This document shows positions 1-8,624 of a DNA stretch of 31,145 nucleotides, in pieces (within the stretch, counting starts at the first letter, position 1; every line of letters begins with the position of its first letter). Both the position numbers and the translations under genes were made by a program. The notes beneath the pieces are model-generated. The model was not told the origin of the DNA and did no database searches. It was given only the letters and a program-made list of their open reading frames with translations. The stretch comes from VRUB01 sp046758085 (GTDB taxonomy: Bacteria > Pseudomonadota > Gammaproteobacteria > Acidiferrobacterales > SPGG2): assembly GCA_046758085.1 (NCBI GenBank), contig JBHHZP010000028.1, positions 1 through 31,145 of the forward strand. Direction: 5' to 3'.

Positions 1-129
1 CCTCAGCATAACCCACGTGCCTTGAGGACGGGCAGGTCAAAACATTATGTCTAGTGCAGGGGGAAGCGCGTCTGGGGTCGAAAACAACGCACAGACAGGT
101 CGTCGAAAATAGGTGTTAATCACAGTCAG

Positions 130-1827
130 TCATTTTTGCGCGGCCTCGCCGACCGCATTAGCGAATACCGCGGACTTGACACTACTCCACATGCGCTCGC
201 TAAAAGCCCTTCTTATCGCCAGCGGGAGCGCGATCGAGCCCGCGGACAACAGGCGATCGTGAAACGACTTGAGATCGATCTTCGGGTCCTGCAACCGCAG
301 GTGGTCGCGCAGCGCGTTGATCAGCGCCCAACCGGTCGCATAACCCATCGGGGTCGTTGGCGCCTGCGTGTACCACATGAGGTCTGCAAGTGCCTGCTCT
401 TTGGGGAAACCCAGATGAACCGCCATGCGATCGGCAGCCTGATCGACGCTGGTACCGCGTGTGTGTATTTCGACATCGATCATGACTCGCAACGCGCGCC
501 ACAGCCGATCCTTCAACAGGATGAAACGCTGCTCCGGGCGGTTCAGAAACCCCTGCTCGTGCATGAGCTGTTCACAATAAAGCGCCCATCCCTCATACAG
601 TGTCGCCGATGCATTGAGCAGGCGCGGGAGCGTACGTGACGTCTCGTTCAGGTTGGCGGTCACAAACTGCAGATGATGACCCGGCCAGGCCTCGTGCACG
701 CACGTGTGCATCAGGCCGGCATAATTGTGCTCCGCCAGCTGCTCCTTGTCCGTAGGCGGCGTCACATAATAATAACCCTGTTGCTCGGCATCGTTGGGCG
801 CCGGGTCCGAGTAAGCGGCAAACGGGATCTGGTGTTGCAGGAAGATAGGCGTCTCCACCACATCCAATCGCTCCTGCTTGGGCAGCGTTACGAGGTCGTG
901 CTCTGCAACAAACTCGCGTGCGGCCTGCATCTGCTGGCGATAGGTCGCCAGCAGCTTGTCCTGGTCCGGGTGGTCGGCCTGAATCTCCCGCGTAGCCCGG
1001 GCCAGGTCGACATGCCCGTACAGCTTCTTACAGACATCTTTGAGCTCGCGCTCCGTCTCAGCAAATAACTGCTCGCCAAACGCATAGAGCCCGGCGATCT
1101 CGATATCGAGAAAGTGCCGGTAGCGCAGCATATTGTGAAAATACGATTGCCCGCACGCGAACTCGCCTTCGGCCTGCGGCCCAATGTCGCGCTGCAGGAA
1201 CTGGGCGTACTCGAGTAATGCGCGACCGGCCTTGTTGATCGCTGCATCGAGCCCGTCCCCCTTGGCGTTGGCAGCGAAAGCTGCCACAAGCGGATGTGTG
1301 GGCAGCCCCTGCAGAAATTCGGCGCCGCGCAGCGCTGCGGTTACTGCAGACTCGAGCCACAGGGGTGAAATACGCTTCGCCTGCGGGCGCAGATGATCCT
1401 GCGCCCCAGTGAGATGCACCGGGATGGCGTTGAGGCGCGCCAACAACGCCGATTCAAAGTCCTCAACCGGGCGAATCGTGAGCTGATAGATAGCATGGAC
1501 CGGCAACAGCTTGCCCGGGTCCGGCGCCTTGGGTTCGATCTCCAGCAAATACTGGTTCTCCAGTAACACCGCGCCGTAAAGGACGTCAAAATCGATTTTC
1601 TGGTCGTCCGTAAACGCCGTTCGATCCAGCTCTTCCAAGCTAATCCTGAGCTCGTCGTTCAGATACACCAATGCGCCCTTGTGCTCCTCGCCGTATGGCG
1701 TCAACAGATGCGCATAACCGGGCACACCGGTATCCACCGCCGCCTCGGGGTGGTAGCGGAACCACGCATGATAGTACGCCCGGACCAGCTCGTGGAACTT
1801 TGAGTGAGCTGTGGGTGCTTTACTCAC
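130..1827 (-). CDS. DUF885 family protein, putative metallopeptidase-like
   Basis: The 565-residue product belongs to the DUF885 family, recognised by HEAWPGHH at about residues 377-384 (near 676-699 on the map). This motif resembles a zinc-binding helix, and family members are thought to be metal-dependent peptidases, though substrates are mostly unknown. No signal peptide or membrane segment is visible, so it is probably cytoplasmic; the length is normal for the family. The start overlaps the end of the upstream osmC-like gene by four bases, which indicates translational coupling and placement at the end of the trp-osmC transcript. I see no link to tryptophan synthesis. The family call is firm; enzymatic activity is inference. 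Confidence 0.85.
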   Translation of the reverse strand: MSKAPTAHSKFHELVRAYYHAWFRYHPEAAVDTGVPGYAHLLTPYGEEHKGALVYLNDELRISLEELDRTAFTDDQKIDFDVLYGAVLLENQYLLEIEPKAPDPGKLLPVHAIYQLTIRPVEDFESALLARLNAIPVHLTGAQDHLRPQAKRISPLWLESAVTAALRGAEFLQGLPTHPLVAAFAANAKGDGLDAAINKAGRALLEYAQFLQRDIGPQAEGEFACGQSYFHNMLRYRHFLDIEIAGLYAFGEQLFAETERELKDVCKKLYGHVDLARATREIQADHPDQDKLLATYRQQMQAAREFVAEHDLVTLPKQERLDVVETPIFLQHQIPFAAYSDPAPNDAEQQGYYYVTPPTDKEQLAEHNYAGLMHTCVHEAWPGHHLQFVTANLNETSRTLPRLLNASATLYEGWALYCEQLMHEQGFLNRPEQRFILLKDRLWRALRVMIDVEIHTRGTSVDQAADRMAVHLGFPKEQALADLMWYTQAPTTPMGYATGWALINALRDHLRLQDPKIDLKSFHDRLLSAGSIALPLAIRRAFSERMWSSVKSAVFANAVGEAAQK

Positions 1828-2243
1828 GGGGCCTCGATGATCTCGAAGTCGTGCGTAATCTCGGCGGTCTTGCCGAGCATTGCGGAGGCAGAACAGTACT
1901 TGTTAGCAGAAAGCTCGATGGCACGCGCGACTTTCTTCGGATCGAGCCTCGTGCCGCTGACAACGAAATGCACATGAATACGGGTGAAGACTTTCGGTGC
2001 GGTATCGGCGCGCTCCGCCTCAAGCTCGGCGACACAGTCCCTAACTTGCTGGCGCGACTTTTTGAGGATGCTTATTACATCGAAGGCCGTACACCCGCCA
2101 AGGCCGATAAGTACCGCCTCCATCGGTCGGATGCCGCGGTTACGGCCGCCAAACTCCGGCGCACCGTCGATAATCACCGTGTGGCCGCTGTCGGCCTGGC
2201 CGGCGAAACTCGCCTCACCCGTCCATTTAATGGTTGCTTTCAT
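1824..2243 (-). CDS. OsmC family protein
   Basis: A 139-residue protein of the OsmC/YhfA fold. The family includes thiol-dependent peroxidases that reduce organic hydroperoxides with a pair of cysteines. The central helix GLGGCTAFDVISIL supplies the first conserved cysteine and NKYCSASAML the second, so both expected redox residues are present. It lies 54 bases downstream of trpC and overlaps the DUF885 gene by four bases. An OsmC-like gene next to trpC is common in gammaproteobacteria. It more closely resembles the YhfA subgroup than stress-induced OsmC or Ohr, so peroxidase activity should not be assumed. Confidence 0.9.
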   Translation of the reverse strand: MKATIKWTGEASFAGQADSGHTVIIDGAPEFGGRNRGIRPMEAVLIGLGGCTAFDVISILKKSRQQVRDCVAELEAERADTAPKVFTRIHVHFVVSGTRLDPKKVARAIELSANKYCSASAMLGKTAEITHDFEIIEAP

Positions 2244-2297
2244 TGATTCGTGAATCGTTAACCGTATTCCGGCTCCATAGCCGTCGCTCGTTACTTG

Positions 2298-3110
2298 CTA
2301 CTCGCTGTCGCTGTTAAAGAATATCTGCTCCAGTTTCGCCCCAGGATCGGCGGCCTTCATAAACGCTTCGCCCACGAGAAACGCGTTCACACCGCACTCA
2401 CGCAGACGCGCCACATCTCCCGCGGACTGTATGCCGCTCTCCGTCACGACGAGGCGGTCGGGGGGAATCTTGTCCAGAAGATCGAAAGTAGTCTGCAGGC
2501 TCACCTGAAAAGTACGCAAATCCCGGTTATTAATCCCGATCAGGGGCGCATCGAGCGCTAACGCCCGATCAAGCTCGGTCTCATCGTGTACTTCGACAAG
2601 CGCGTCCAGACCGAGTTCGTGCGCCACCGCCAGCAGCTCGCGCATGTGGGGATCGCCCAATGCCGCCACGATCAGAAGGATACAGTCGGCACCAATAACC
2701 CTGGCCTCGTAGACCTGATAGACGTCGATAGTGAAATCCTTGCGCAGCACCGGCAGCGAACAGGCCTGCCGCGCCTCGCGCAAATGGGCGTCGGTGCCCT
2801 GAAAGAAATCGGTATCGGTCAGAACCGAGAGACAGGTGGCGCCGTGGCACTCGTAGCTACGCGCTATTTCGGCCGGGTCAAAGTCAGCCATCAACAATCC
2901 TTTGCTCGGCGAGGCCTTTTTTATCTCCGCGATCACGGCGGTGCCACCGCCGCTCACGCGCGTACGCAGTGCGGGCAGAAAACCGCGCGGTCTTGGCGTC
3001 GTTTCCACTTGCTGGCCCAGCGTTTTCAGCGGCGCGCGTTCGGCGCGTTCGACCACTTCCTCCGCCTTGCGCGCCAATATCCGTTGCAATATCTGCGGTG
3101 TGCTGCGCAT
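2298..3110 (-). CDS. trpC: Indole-3-glycerol phosphate synthase
   Basis: Catalyses ring closure of 1-(2-carboxyphenylamino)-1-deoxyribulose 5-phosphate to indole-3-glycerol phosphate, the fourth step of tryptophan synthesis, in the cytoplasm. The 270-residue protein has the full single-domain TIM barrel: EIKKASPSKG near residue 63, LRKDFTID, LVEVHDE, GINNRDL and TESGI with the phosphate-binding end of the barrel. The length matches monofunctional TrpC, so it is not fused to TrpF. It starts 7 bases after trpD stops. Its last residues (NSDSE) are encoded by a stretch resembling the short repeat seen at the 3' end of trpE. Confidence 0.98.
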   Translation of the reverse strand: MRSTPQILQRILARKAEEVVERAERAPLKTLGQQVETTPRPRGFLPALRTRVSGGGTAVIAEIKKASPSKGLLMADFDPAEIARSYECHGATCLSVLTDTDFFQGTDAHLREARQACSLPVLRKDFTIDVYQVYEARVIGADCILLIVAALGDPHMRELLAVAHELGLDALVEVHDETELDRALALDAPLIGINNRDLRTFQVSLQTTFDLLDKIPPDRLVVTESGIQSAGDVARLRECGVNAFLVGEAFMKAADPGAKLEQIFFNSDSE

Positions 3111-3117
3111 TAGCGCG

Positions 3118-4140
3118 TCAGCCGGCGAGCTTGCGGCTCAGGCCCACAAGCGCCTGCAGCTTCTCGCGCGCCGCACCGCCGGCGATGCACTCAAGCGCCT
3201 TGCGTGTACCCGCCTCCAGCGAGTCAGCGAGGTCGGCCGCGTAGATGGCCGCGCCGGCATTCAGGGCAACAATATCGCGCGCCGGGCCTTGCTGATTATT
3301 GAGGACCGACTCGATTATCGACAGGCTTTCGTCGGCGCTCGCGACGGCAAGATCCGCCACCTTACCCTGCTTGAAGCCGAGCTGATCGGGGCTCACGGTG
3401 TAGGTAGTGATGGCGCCGTCTTTGAGCTCAGCCACGCGGGTCGGTGTCTCAATGCTGATCTCATCCATCCCGTCTTCGGCGTGCACCACGAGCACATGCT
3501 CGCTGCCCAGTCGCTGCAACACCAGCGCCAGGGGCTCTACCCACTGGCCGCTGAATACGCCGATCATCTGGTGCGGCGCGCTCGCCGGGTTGGTCAGCGG
3601 GCCCAGGAGGTTAAATATCGTGCGCACCCCCATCTCGCGCCGGGGCCCGATGGCGTGTTTCATCGCACCATGGTGCTTGGGCGCGAACATGAAGCCTACC
3701 CCGACCTCATCAATGCATTGCGCCACTTGGGCCGGCGTGAGATCGAGACTTACGCCGGCGGCCTCGAGCACGTCGGCGCTGCCGGAGTGACTCGAGACAG
3801 AGCGATTGCCGTGCTTGGCGACCTTGCCACCGGCCGCTGCCACCACGAACGCGCTCGCGGTCGATATATTAAAGGTGTTGATTCCATCGCCGCCGGTACC
3901 GCAGGTATCGACAACATGGGGGCCGCTGACGCCTACATGTGTAGCGAGCTCGCGCATTACCTCGGCCGCTGCGCTGATTTCTTCGACCGTCTCCCCCTTC
4001 ATGCGTAGCCCGACAAGAAAACCGCCGATTTGCGCCGGTGTCGCCTCGCCGGTCATGATAATGCGCATCACCGCGCGCATCTGTTCCTGGCTCAGATCAC
4101 GCCGATCGCATACGGTTCGTATCGCTGTGTGAATATCCAT
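3118..4140 (-). CDS. trpD: Anthranilate phosphoribosyltransferase
   Basis: Transfers phosphoribose from PRPP to anthranilate, the second committed step to tryptophan. DTCGTGGDG is the PRPP-binding glycine-rich loop, followed by FNISTASAF and KHGNRSVSS, all family signatures; about 340 residues is normal. I place the start at 4140 (MDIHTAIRT), not the upstream in-frame ATG at 4161. A GAGGGG ribosome-binding site sits 7 bases before 4140, inside the longer reading frame. The gene is separate from trpG, unlike the fused enterobacterial form. An inverted repeat pair (4164-4307) fills the gap to trpG. Confidence 0.97.
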   Translation of the reverse strand: MDIHTAIRTVCDRRDLSQEQMRAVMRIIMTGEATPAQIGGFLVGLRMKGETVEEISAAAEVMRELATHVGVSGPHVVDTCGTGGDGINTFNISTASAFVVAAAGGKVAKHGNRSVSSHSGSADVLEAAGVSLDLTPAQVAQCIDEVGVGFMFAPKHHGAMKHAIGPRREMGVRTIFNLLGPLTNPASAPHQMIGVFSGQWVEPLALVLQRLGSEHVLVVHAEDGMDEISIETPTRVAELKDGAITTYTVSPDQLGFKQGKVADLAVASADESLSIIESVLNNQQGPARDIVALNAGAAIYAADLADSLEAGTRKALECIAGGAAREKLQALVGLSRKLAG

Positions 4141-4163
4141 GATCAGTCCCCTCAAAAACAACT

Positions 4164-4307
4164 CAACGCAAAGACGCTAAGGCGCAAAGATTTTCTTGCC
4201 AAAAAAGCGGCGCCCCCTAAACGAACTCGTCCCACTAACTCCCAATCTGTCAGCGACAGCGAAGAAACAAAATTTGACCACCTTTGCGTCTCTGCGCCTT
4301 TGCGTTA
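4164..4307. repeat. Inverted repeat pair, GCAAAGACGC family, between trpD and trpG
   Basis: A left arm at 4164-4190 and an inverted right arm at 4282-4307 share the core AACGCAAAG...CGCAAAG with a few mismatches, enclosing about 90 bases with no gene. Related inverted arms occur at 7319-7352/7771-7796 and, more weakly, at 9942-9964/10075-10100. The right arm ends on the TAA stop codon of trpG (4305-4307), so the repeat abuts or supplies that stop. It looks like a REP/MITE-type non-coding repeat; transcript-level hairpin formation is plausible but not shown. Confidence 0.7.
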
Positions 4308-4874
4308 GGTGTTCGATTTTAGAAAATTTGCGAGTAGGGCGTGCCCGTGCTCGGTCAATATAGACTCCGGATGGAATTGTACCCCCTCGACGGCCAGCTC
4401 CTTATGCCGCACACCCATGATTTCGTTGTCTTCGGTCCACGCGGTGATCTCCAGGCATGCCGGCAGAGCTTCACGCTCGACAACCAAGGAGTGGTAGCGT
4501 GTGGCTTCGAACGGACTGGGCAGGCCCGCGAACACGCCCCGGCCTGTGTGGTGGATCATGGAGGTCTTGCCGTGCATGAGTTGCCTGGCGCGCACGATCT
4601 TGCCGCCATAGGCCTGGCCGATACCCTGGTGACCGAGGCACACACCCAGGATGGGGATCTGCCCGCCGAAGCGGCGAATCGTCGCCACCGTCACGCCCGC
4701 CTCGTTAGGTGTACACGGTCCCGGCGATATTACAATGTGCCCCGGCACCAGCCCGGCAATCTCATCGACCGTTATCTGGTCATTGCGATAGACACGGACA
4801 TCCTGACCCAGCTCCCCCAGGTACTGCACCAGGTTGTACGTGAACGAATCGTAATTATCGATCATCAATAACAT
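4305..4874 (-). CDS. trpG: Anthranilate synthase component II (glutamine amidotransferase)
   Basis: The class I glutamine amidotransferase subunit releases ammonia from glutamine for TrpE to make anthranilate; in many bacteria it also serves 4-amino-4-deoxychorismate synthase (PabA role). Seen: DNYDSFTYN at the N-terminus, the oxyanion motif SPGPCTP, the nucleophile elbow GVCLGHQ (cysteine near residue 79) and the His-Glu pair in VQFHPES. I prefer the start at 4874 (MLLMIDNYD). GGAG lies 7 bases before that ATG but directly against the ATG at 4880. The 189-residue length is standard. No separate pabB is in the window, so a dual role is possible. Confidence 0.96.
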   Translation of the reverse strand: MLLMIDNYDSFTYNLVQYLGELGQDVRVYRNDQITVDEIAGLVPGHIVISPGPCTPNEAGVTVATIRRFGGQIPILGVCLGHQGIGQAYGGKIVRARQLMHGKTSMIHHTGRGVFAGLPSPFEATRYHSLVVEREALPACLEITAWTEDNEIMGVRHKELAVEGVQFHPESILTEHGHALLANFLKSNT

Positions 4875-4893
4875 GCGCATGCTCCGCTAGCGC

Positions 4894-4993
4894 AAAGTAG
4901 TAAGTTTCAAGTAGCAAGGGAATACTTGGAACTACGCCTGGACTTCTTTCGCATTTTGCTCCCACTTCACACTTGTTACTTCGCACTTGTTGC
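4894..4993. repeat. Second inverted repeat family (AAGTAGCAAG-like) in the trpE-trpG gap
   Basis: The stretch 4894-4918 contains AAGTAGTAAG and AAGTAGCAAG. The stretch 4963-4993 contains the inverted counterparts CACTTCACACTTG and TTACTTCGCACTTG. The second arm runs into trpE and encodes its last residues (DRATSAK plus stop at 4976). A similar run sits at 2288-2312, where it overlaps the trpC stop. These are short dispersed repeats, not genes. Confidence 0.5.
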
Positions 4994-6475
4994 TCGATCT
5001 AAACCAGCAGCCGCCATGGAGACGGCGCGGAAAATCGCCCGCGCCTTGCTCATGGTCTCGTTCCATTCATACGCCGGCACCGAGTCTGCGACGATGCCCG
5101 CCCCGGCCTGAATGTAGAGCCGGCTATCCTTGATCACCGCCGTGCGGATAGCGATGGCCGTATCCATGTTGCCGGACCATGAGATATAGCCCACCGCGCC
5201 CGAGTACACGCCGCGATGTACGGGCTCGAGCTCGTCGATGATCTCCATCGCGCGAACCTTGGGCGCGCCGGTGACGGTACCGGCCGGGAACGTGGCGCGC
5301 AAGACATCTATCGCATCCATCCCTTCACACAGCTTGCCCGTCACGTTGGACACGATGTGCATTACATGAGAGTAACGCTCTATGAGCATTTTCTCCGTCA
5401 CGCACACGCTGCCGGTCTGTGCCACGCGCCCGACGTCGTTACGGCCGAGATCCATTAGCATCAGGTGCTCCGCGCGCTCCTTGGGGTCACCGAGCAGCTC
5501 TTTCTCCAGCCGCTGATCATCGGCCTCGTCACGACCGCGTCGGCGGGTGCCGGCAATGGGGCGCAACGTCACCAGGTCTTCCTCCAGGCGCACCAGGATC
5601 TCCGGTGAGGATCCCACGATATGGAAGTCCTCGAGGTCCAGAAAGTACATATAAGGAGAAGGATTAAGGGTACGCAACGCCCGGTACAGATCGAGCGGCG
5701 CACAGTCGAATGGGATCGACAACCGCTGCGCGAGCACCACCTGCATGATATCGCCGTCGCGGATGTACTCCCGTGACTTTTCCACCGCGGCCTCGAATGC
5801 GTCGCGCTCGAAGCCGGACACGAAGTCGGTTTCCGTGATTTCTTTTGGTGTTGCAGGTGCCGCCGGCACCGGGGCTGCATCGCGCAAATGCGCGACCAGG
5901 TCATCGAGCCGCCGAGACGCCCGATCGTACGCGTCCTCGATCGCCGGGTTCACGTGGATCACCACATATAGCTTACCGGCAAGATTGTCGAACACCACCA
6001 CCTCGTCGGAAACCAGGAGCAATATGTCCGGCGCGCCGATTTCGTCGGGTTTGGCCAGCTCGCCCAATCTCGGTTCGATGAACCTCACGGTCTCATAGCC
6101 GAAGTAGCCGACGAGTCCGCCGGTGAAGCGAGGCAGGTGGTGGATCTCGGGCATGTGGTAGCGCTGCTTGAACCGGCGTATGTAAGCCAGCGGATCGCCT
6201 ACATTCTCGCGCTCCACGACTTCGCCGTCGCGTTCGACGGTGATCTCTGTGCCAAACACGCGCACCATGGTGCGGCACGGCAGCCCGATAATGGAGTAGC
6301 GGCCCCATTTCTCGCCACCGTGCACCGACTCGAACAGATAGGAATATGGGCCGCTGGCCAGCTTGAGGTAGGTGCTAAGCGGTGTGTCGAGGTCCGCCAG
6401 GACCTCGCGCATCAGGGGAATGCGGTTAAATCCTTGTGCCGCGTATTGATCGAATTCAGATTTTGATAAGGACAT
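4976..6475 (-). CDS. trpE: Anthranilate synthase component I
   Basis: Converts chorismate and ammonia to anthranilate, the first committed step of tryptophan synthesis, in complex with TrpG. The 499-residue protein shows the chorismate-binding core: LRPIAGTRRRGRD, DLGRNDVGRV, YSHVMHIVSNV and FPAGTVTGAPKVRAME near the C-terminus. The N-terminal SYLFESVHGGEKWGRYS matches the region where TrpE binds tryptophan for feedback inhibition (LLES in E. coli; FES here). The ribosome-binding site before 6475 is weak. No leader peptide with tandem Trp codons is visible upstream, so classical attenuation is not supported. Confidence 0.98.
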   Translation of the reverse strand: MSLSKSEFDQYAAQGFNRIPLMREVLADLDTPLSTYLKLASGPYSYLFESVHGGEKWGRYSIIGLPCRTMVRVFGTEITVERDGEVVERENVGDPLAYIRRFKQRYHMPEIHHLPRFTGGLVGYFGYETVRFIEPRLGELAKPDEIGAPDILLLVSDEVVVFDNLAGKLYVVIHVNPAIEDAYDRASRRLDDLVAHLRDAAPVPAAPATPKEITETDFVSGFERDAFEAAVEKSREYIRDGDIMQVVLAQRLSIPFDCAPLDLYRALRTLNPSPYMYFLDLEDFHIVGSSPEILVRLEEDLVTLRPIAGTRRRGRDEADDQRLEKELLGDPKERAEHLMLMDLGRNDVGRVAQTGSVCVTEKMLIERYSHVMHIVSNVTGKLCEGMDAIDVLRATFPAGTVTGAPKVRAMEIIDELEPVHRGVYSGAVGYISWSGNMDTAIAIRTAVIKDSRLYIQAGAGIVADSVPAYEWNETMSKARAIFRAVSMAAAGLDRATSAK

Positions 6476-6606
6476 GAATCACCACTGGGTTACAACGTAA
6501 ACGGAAAAAGACGCTTTCTAGCGAGTGGCCAGGTTGCGCCATCGCCAGCAGGCGTTTCTCCTGTTTATGTCATACGCTCCAGCGGTGTACATGGGCGGAT
6601 ATTCTA

Positions 6607-7299
6607 TCAAGCTAGCCGGATACAGTTCGGCAATTCATCCAAGGAATCGATAACCGCATCGGGCTCCAGATCCCGTATGTCGATGCCCTGATTATAACCA
6701 TATGTGACGCAAATTACAGGCATCCCCGCTGCCTGTGCCGCGCGGGTATCATTGGCCGAATCCCCGACCAGCACCCCCTGCCCCGGCGCGATGCCGAAGT
6801 GCTCACAGGCGTGGAGCAACGGCAAGGGGTCGGGCTTGCGTGCGGGCAGGCTGTCGCCGCTGACGACGAGCTCGAAGTAGTCGCGCAACCCCAGGTCCTT
6901 TAACAGCGGCAGGGTCAAGGCCTGCGGTTTGTTGGTGATGCAGGCGAGCTGGAAGCCGCCATCACGTAGGTCCGCAAGCACTCCCGGCACGCCAGGATAG
7001 GGCCGGCTTTCACGCGACACACGCTCAGCGTAGTGCTTGAAAAACAGCGGGTAGGCGCGTTCGTACAGCGCCTGGTCCGGCTCGCCGTCCGTGTCGCCGG
7101 TGAGCGCCCGCCTTACCAGCCGGCTCACACCATTGCCAATCCAGGTGGCAACGGTTTCGCGGTCATACGTGCTCATACCCAGCTCGTGCAGCATGTCGTT
7201 GGCACTCGCCGCGATATCCGGCGCCGTATCGATGAGGGTGCCATCAAGGTCAATGATCACGACCTTCACGGCCAAGGGGCCTTTGAAACCGCTAGTCAT
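6607..7299 (-). CDS. gph: Phosphoglycolate phosphatase (HAD family)
   Basis: A 230-residue HAD hydrolase expected to dephosphorylate 2-phosphoglycolate, made by RuBisCO oxygenation or during DNA repair. Seen: the nucleophile motif DLDGTLIDT near residue 17, motif II in the CITNKP region, the lysine of GDSLPARKPDPLPL and the metal-binding VGDSANDTRAAQAAG. The cap region is the right size for Gph. No good ribosome-binding site precedes the ATG at 7299, so the start is less certain than the gene. The order rpe-gph-trpE is conserved in gammaproteobacteria and favours Gph over other HAD phosphatases. Confidence 0.93.
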   Translation of the reverse strand: MTSGFKGPLAVKVVIIDLDGTLIDTAPDIAASANDMLHELGMSTYDRETVATWIGNGVSRLVRRALTGDTDGEPDQALYERAYPLFFKHYAERVSRESRPYPGVPGVLADLRDGGFQLACITNKPQALTLPLLKDLGLRDYFELVVSGDSLPARKPDPLPLLHACEHFGIAPGQGVLVGDSANDTRAAQAAGMPVICVTYGYNQGIDIRDLEPDAVIDSLDELPNCIRLA

Positions 7300-7802
7300 T
7301 GCTAACAGCGTAACAACTCAACGCAAAGACGGAGAGGCGCAGAGGCGCAAAGAGTAAATATTTCATCATAGCTGAAATCAAAGTATGGCGGCCCGCGGTG
7401 TGTTAGCGCTAATGCTGCATGAACTCACACCAGAGAGCGCATAGATCACAGACGACTGCAGGGACGTAGGAGCTAGAGTAACGCAGGGAGCAGTTACCGC
7501 GGGAACAAACCGTAAAACAGGGCCCCTGGCAACCGGCCCGCGATGCCAAGTGTGACACCCTAGTCCCTTTGAGATCAGGGCAAAACCGCTTGACCTTTCT
7601 TTCTCTGCGTCCTCTGTATGCTCAGCGGTGAAATATTCGGATTAGAGTCCTTCACGTCTTTGATTGGCTGACCGCATTCGGGCAAGGCAATAGAGGTTTT
7701 GAAACACGTTGCGGTGCTTTAGGTTAGGATCTCTGAACTTGTGAATATAAATGTTTTAAACTGGGTTTTCCTTTGCGTCTTAGCGTCTTTGCGTTGGACT
7801 TT
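7300..7802. repeat. Gene-free gap between rpe and gph, bounded by inverted repeat arms
   Basis: About 500 bases without a credible gene. The arms at 7319-7352 and 7771-7796 are inverted copies of the GCAAAGACGC repeat also found at 4164-4307. A further related stretch (TTTCTCTGCGTCC followed by CAGCGGTGAAA) lies near 7598-7635. The remaining sequence shows no coding pattern in any frame. The enclosed 420 bases could be decayed mobile or repeat DNA that separates rpe from gph. Confidence 0.6.
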
Positions 7803-8477
7803 CTACCGGGTTACTTTCGCCAGCTCGGTGCGCATGGCATCGATGGTCGCCTTGTAGTCCTCGGTGCCGAAGATGGCTGAGCCTGCCACGAAGGTGTCGG
7901 CCCCGGCCTCGGCAATTTCGCGAATATTCTCCACTTTGACGCCACCGTCGATCTCGAGGCGAACTGCGGACCCGCTCCGATCTATAATGGCGCGCGCCTC
8001 ACGCAATTTCGGCAACACACCGGGAATAAACCGTTGGCCGCCAAAGCCGGGGTTGACGGACATCAGCAGCACCATATCGACCTTGTCCATTACGTATTTA
8101 AGGTAATCGAGTGGCGTCGCCGGATTAAATACCAAACCAGCCTTGCAGCCTTGCTCGCGCACGAGCTGCAGCGAGCGGTCGATGTGTTCAGTGGCCTCGG
8201 GGTGAAACGTGATATAGCTGGCGCCGGCGCTGGCAAAATCCGGTATGATGCGATCGACCGGTTTCACCATGAGATGCACGTCGATGTCGGCGGTCACACC
8301 AAAGTTGCGTAACGCCTCGCACAGCAGCGGACCTACTGTCAGATTCGGAACGTAGTGGTTATCCATGACATCGAGGTGGACCATGTCCGCACCCGCTGCC
8401 AGAACATTCGCCACTTCCTCGCCCAGTCTGGCGAAGTCTGCGGACAGGATCGAGGGGGCAATCTTGTAATCCGGCAT
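7803..8477 (-). CDS. rpe: Ribulose-phosphate 3-epimerase
   Basis: Interconverts ribulose 5-phosphate and xylulose 5-phosphate in the pentose phosphate and Calvin cycles. The TIM-barrel signatures are present: IAPSILSADFARLGEE at the N-terminus, DMVHLDVMDNHYVPNLT with the metal-binding His/Asp, HLMV, SVNPGFGGQRF and LEIDGGV. I use the ATG at 8477 (MPDYKIAPS), giving 224 residues, because it has a GAGAG ribosome-binding site at good spacing. The open frame to 8579 adds 34 residues foreign to the family. The divergent gene at 8625 leaves about 150 bases for both promoters. Confidence 0.97.
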   Translation of the reverse strand: MPDYKIAPSILSADFARLGEEVANVLAAGADMVHLDVMDNHYVPNLTVGPLLCEALRNFGVTADIDVHLMVKPVDRIIPDFASAGASYITFHPEATEHIDRSLQLVREQGCKAGLVFNPATPLDYLKYVMDKVDMVLLMSVNPGFGGQRFIPGVLPKLREARAIIDRSGSAVRLEIDGGVKVENIREIAEAGADTFVAGSAIFGTEDYKATIDAMRTELAKVTR

Positions 8478-8624
8478 GCGCAGTACTCTCGCCGGCCAAC
8501 CCGGCACCACGGAGATGCGCACTTTAACCGATAGCGGCGGCGTTTGCAGCCTTGACGTCCACCCAGTGGCGGGGCACATTGGCTTCGCGATAGCACAGAT
8601 TTACCTGATGAGCGCGGATCGACC

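Noticed and set aside
2902..4008. Long plus-strand reading frame of 368 codons opposite trpC/trpD
   Set aside because: It spans two firmly identified genes on the other strand, has biased composition (Arg/His/Ala-rich) and no recognisable domain.
6476..6606. Tryptophan attenuator or leader peptide upstream of trpE
   Set aside because: No short frame with tandem Trp codons and no competing hairpins. The only stem before a T-run (CGCT-AGAA-AGCG near 6512-6523) has 4 bp and was judged too weak to list.
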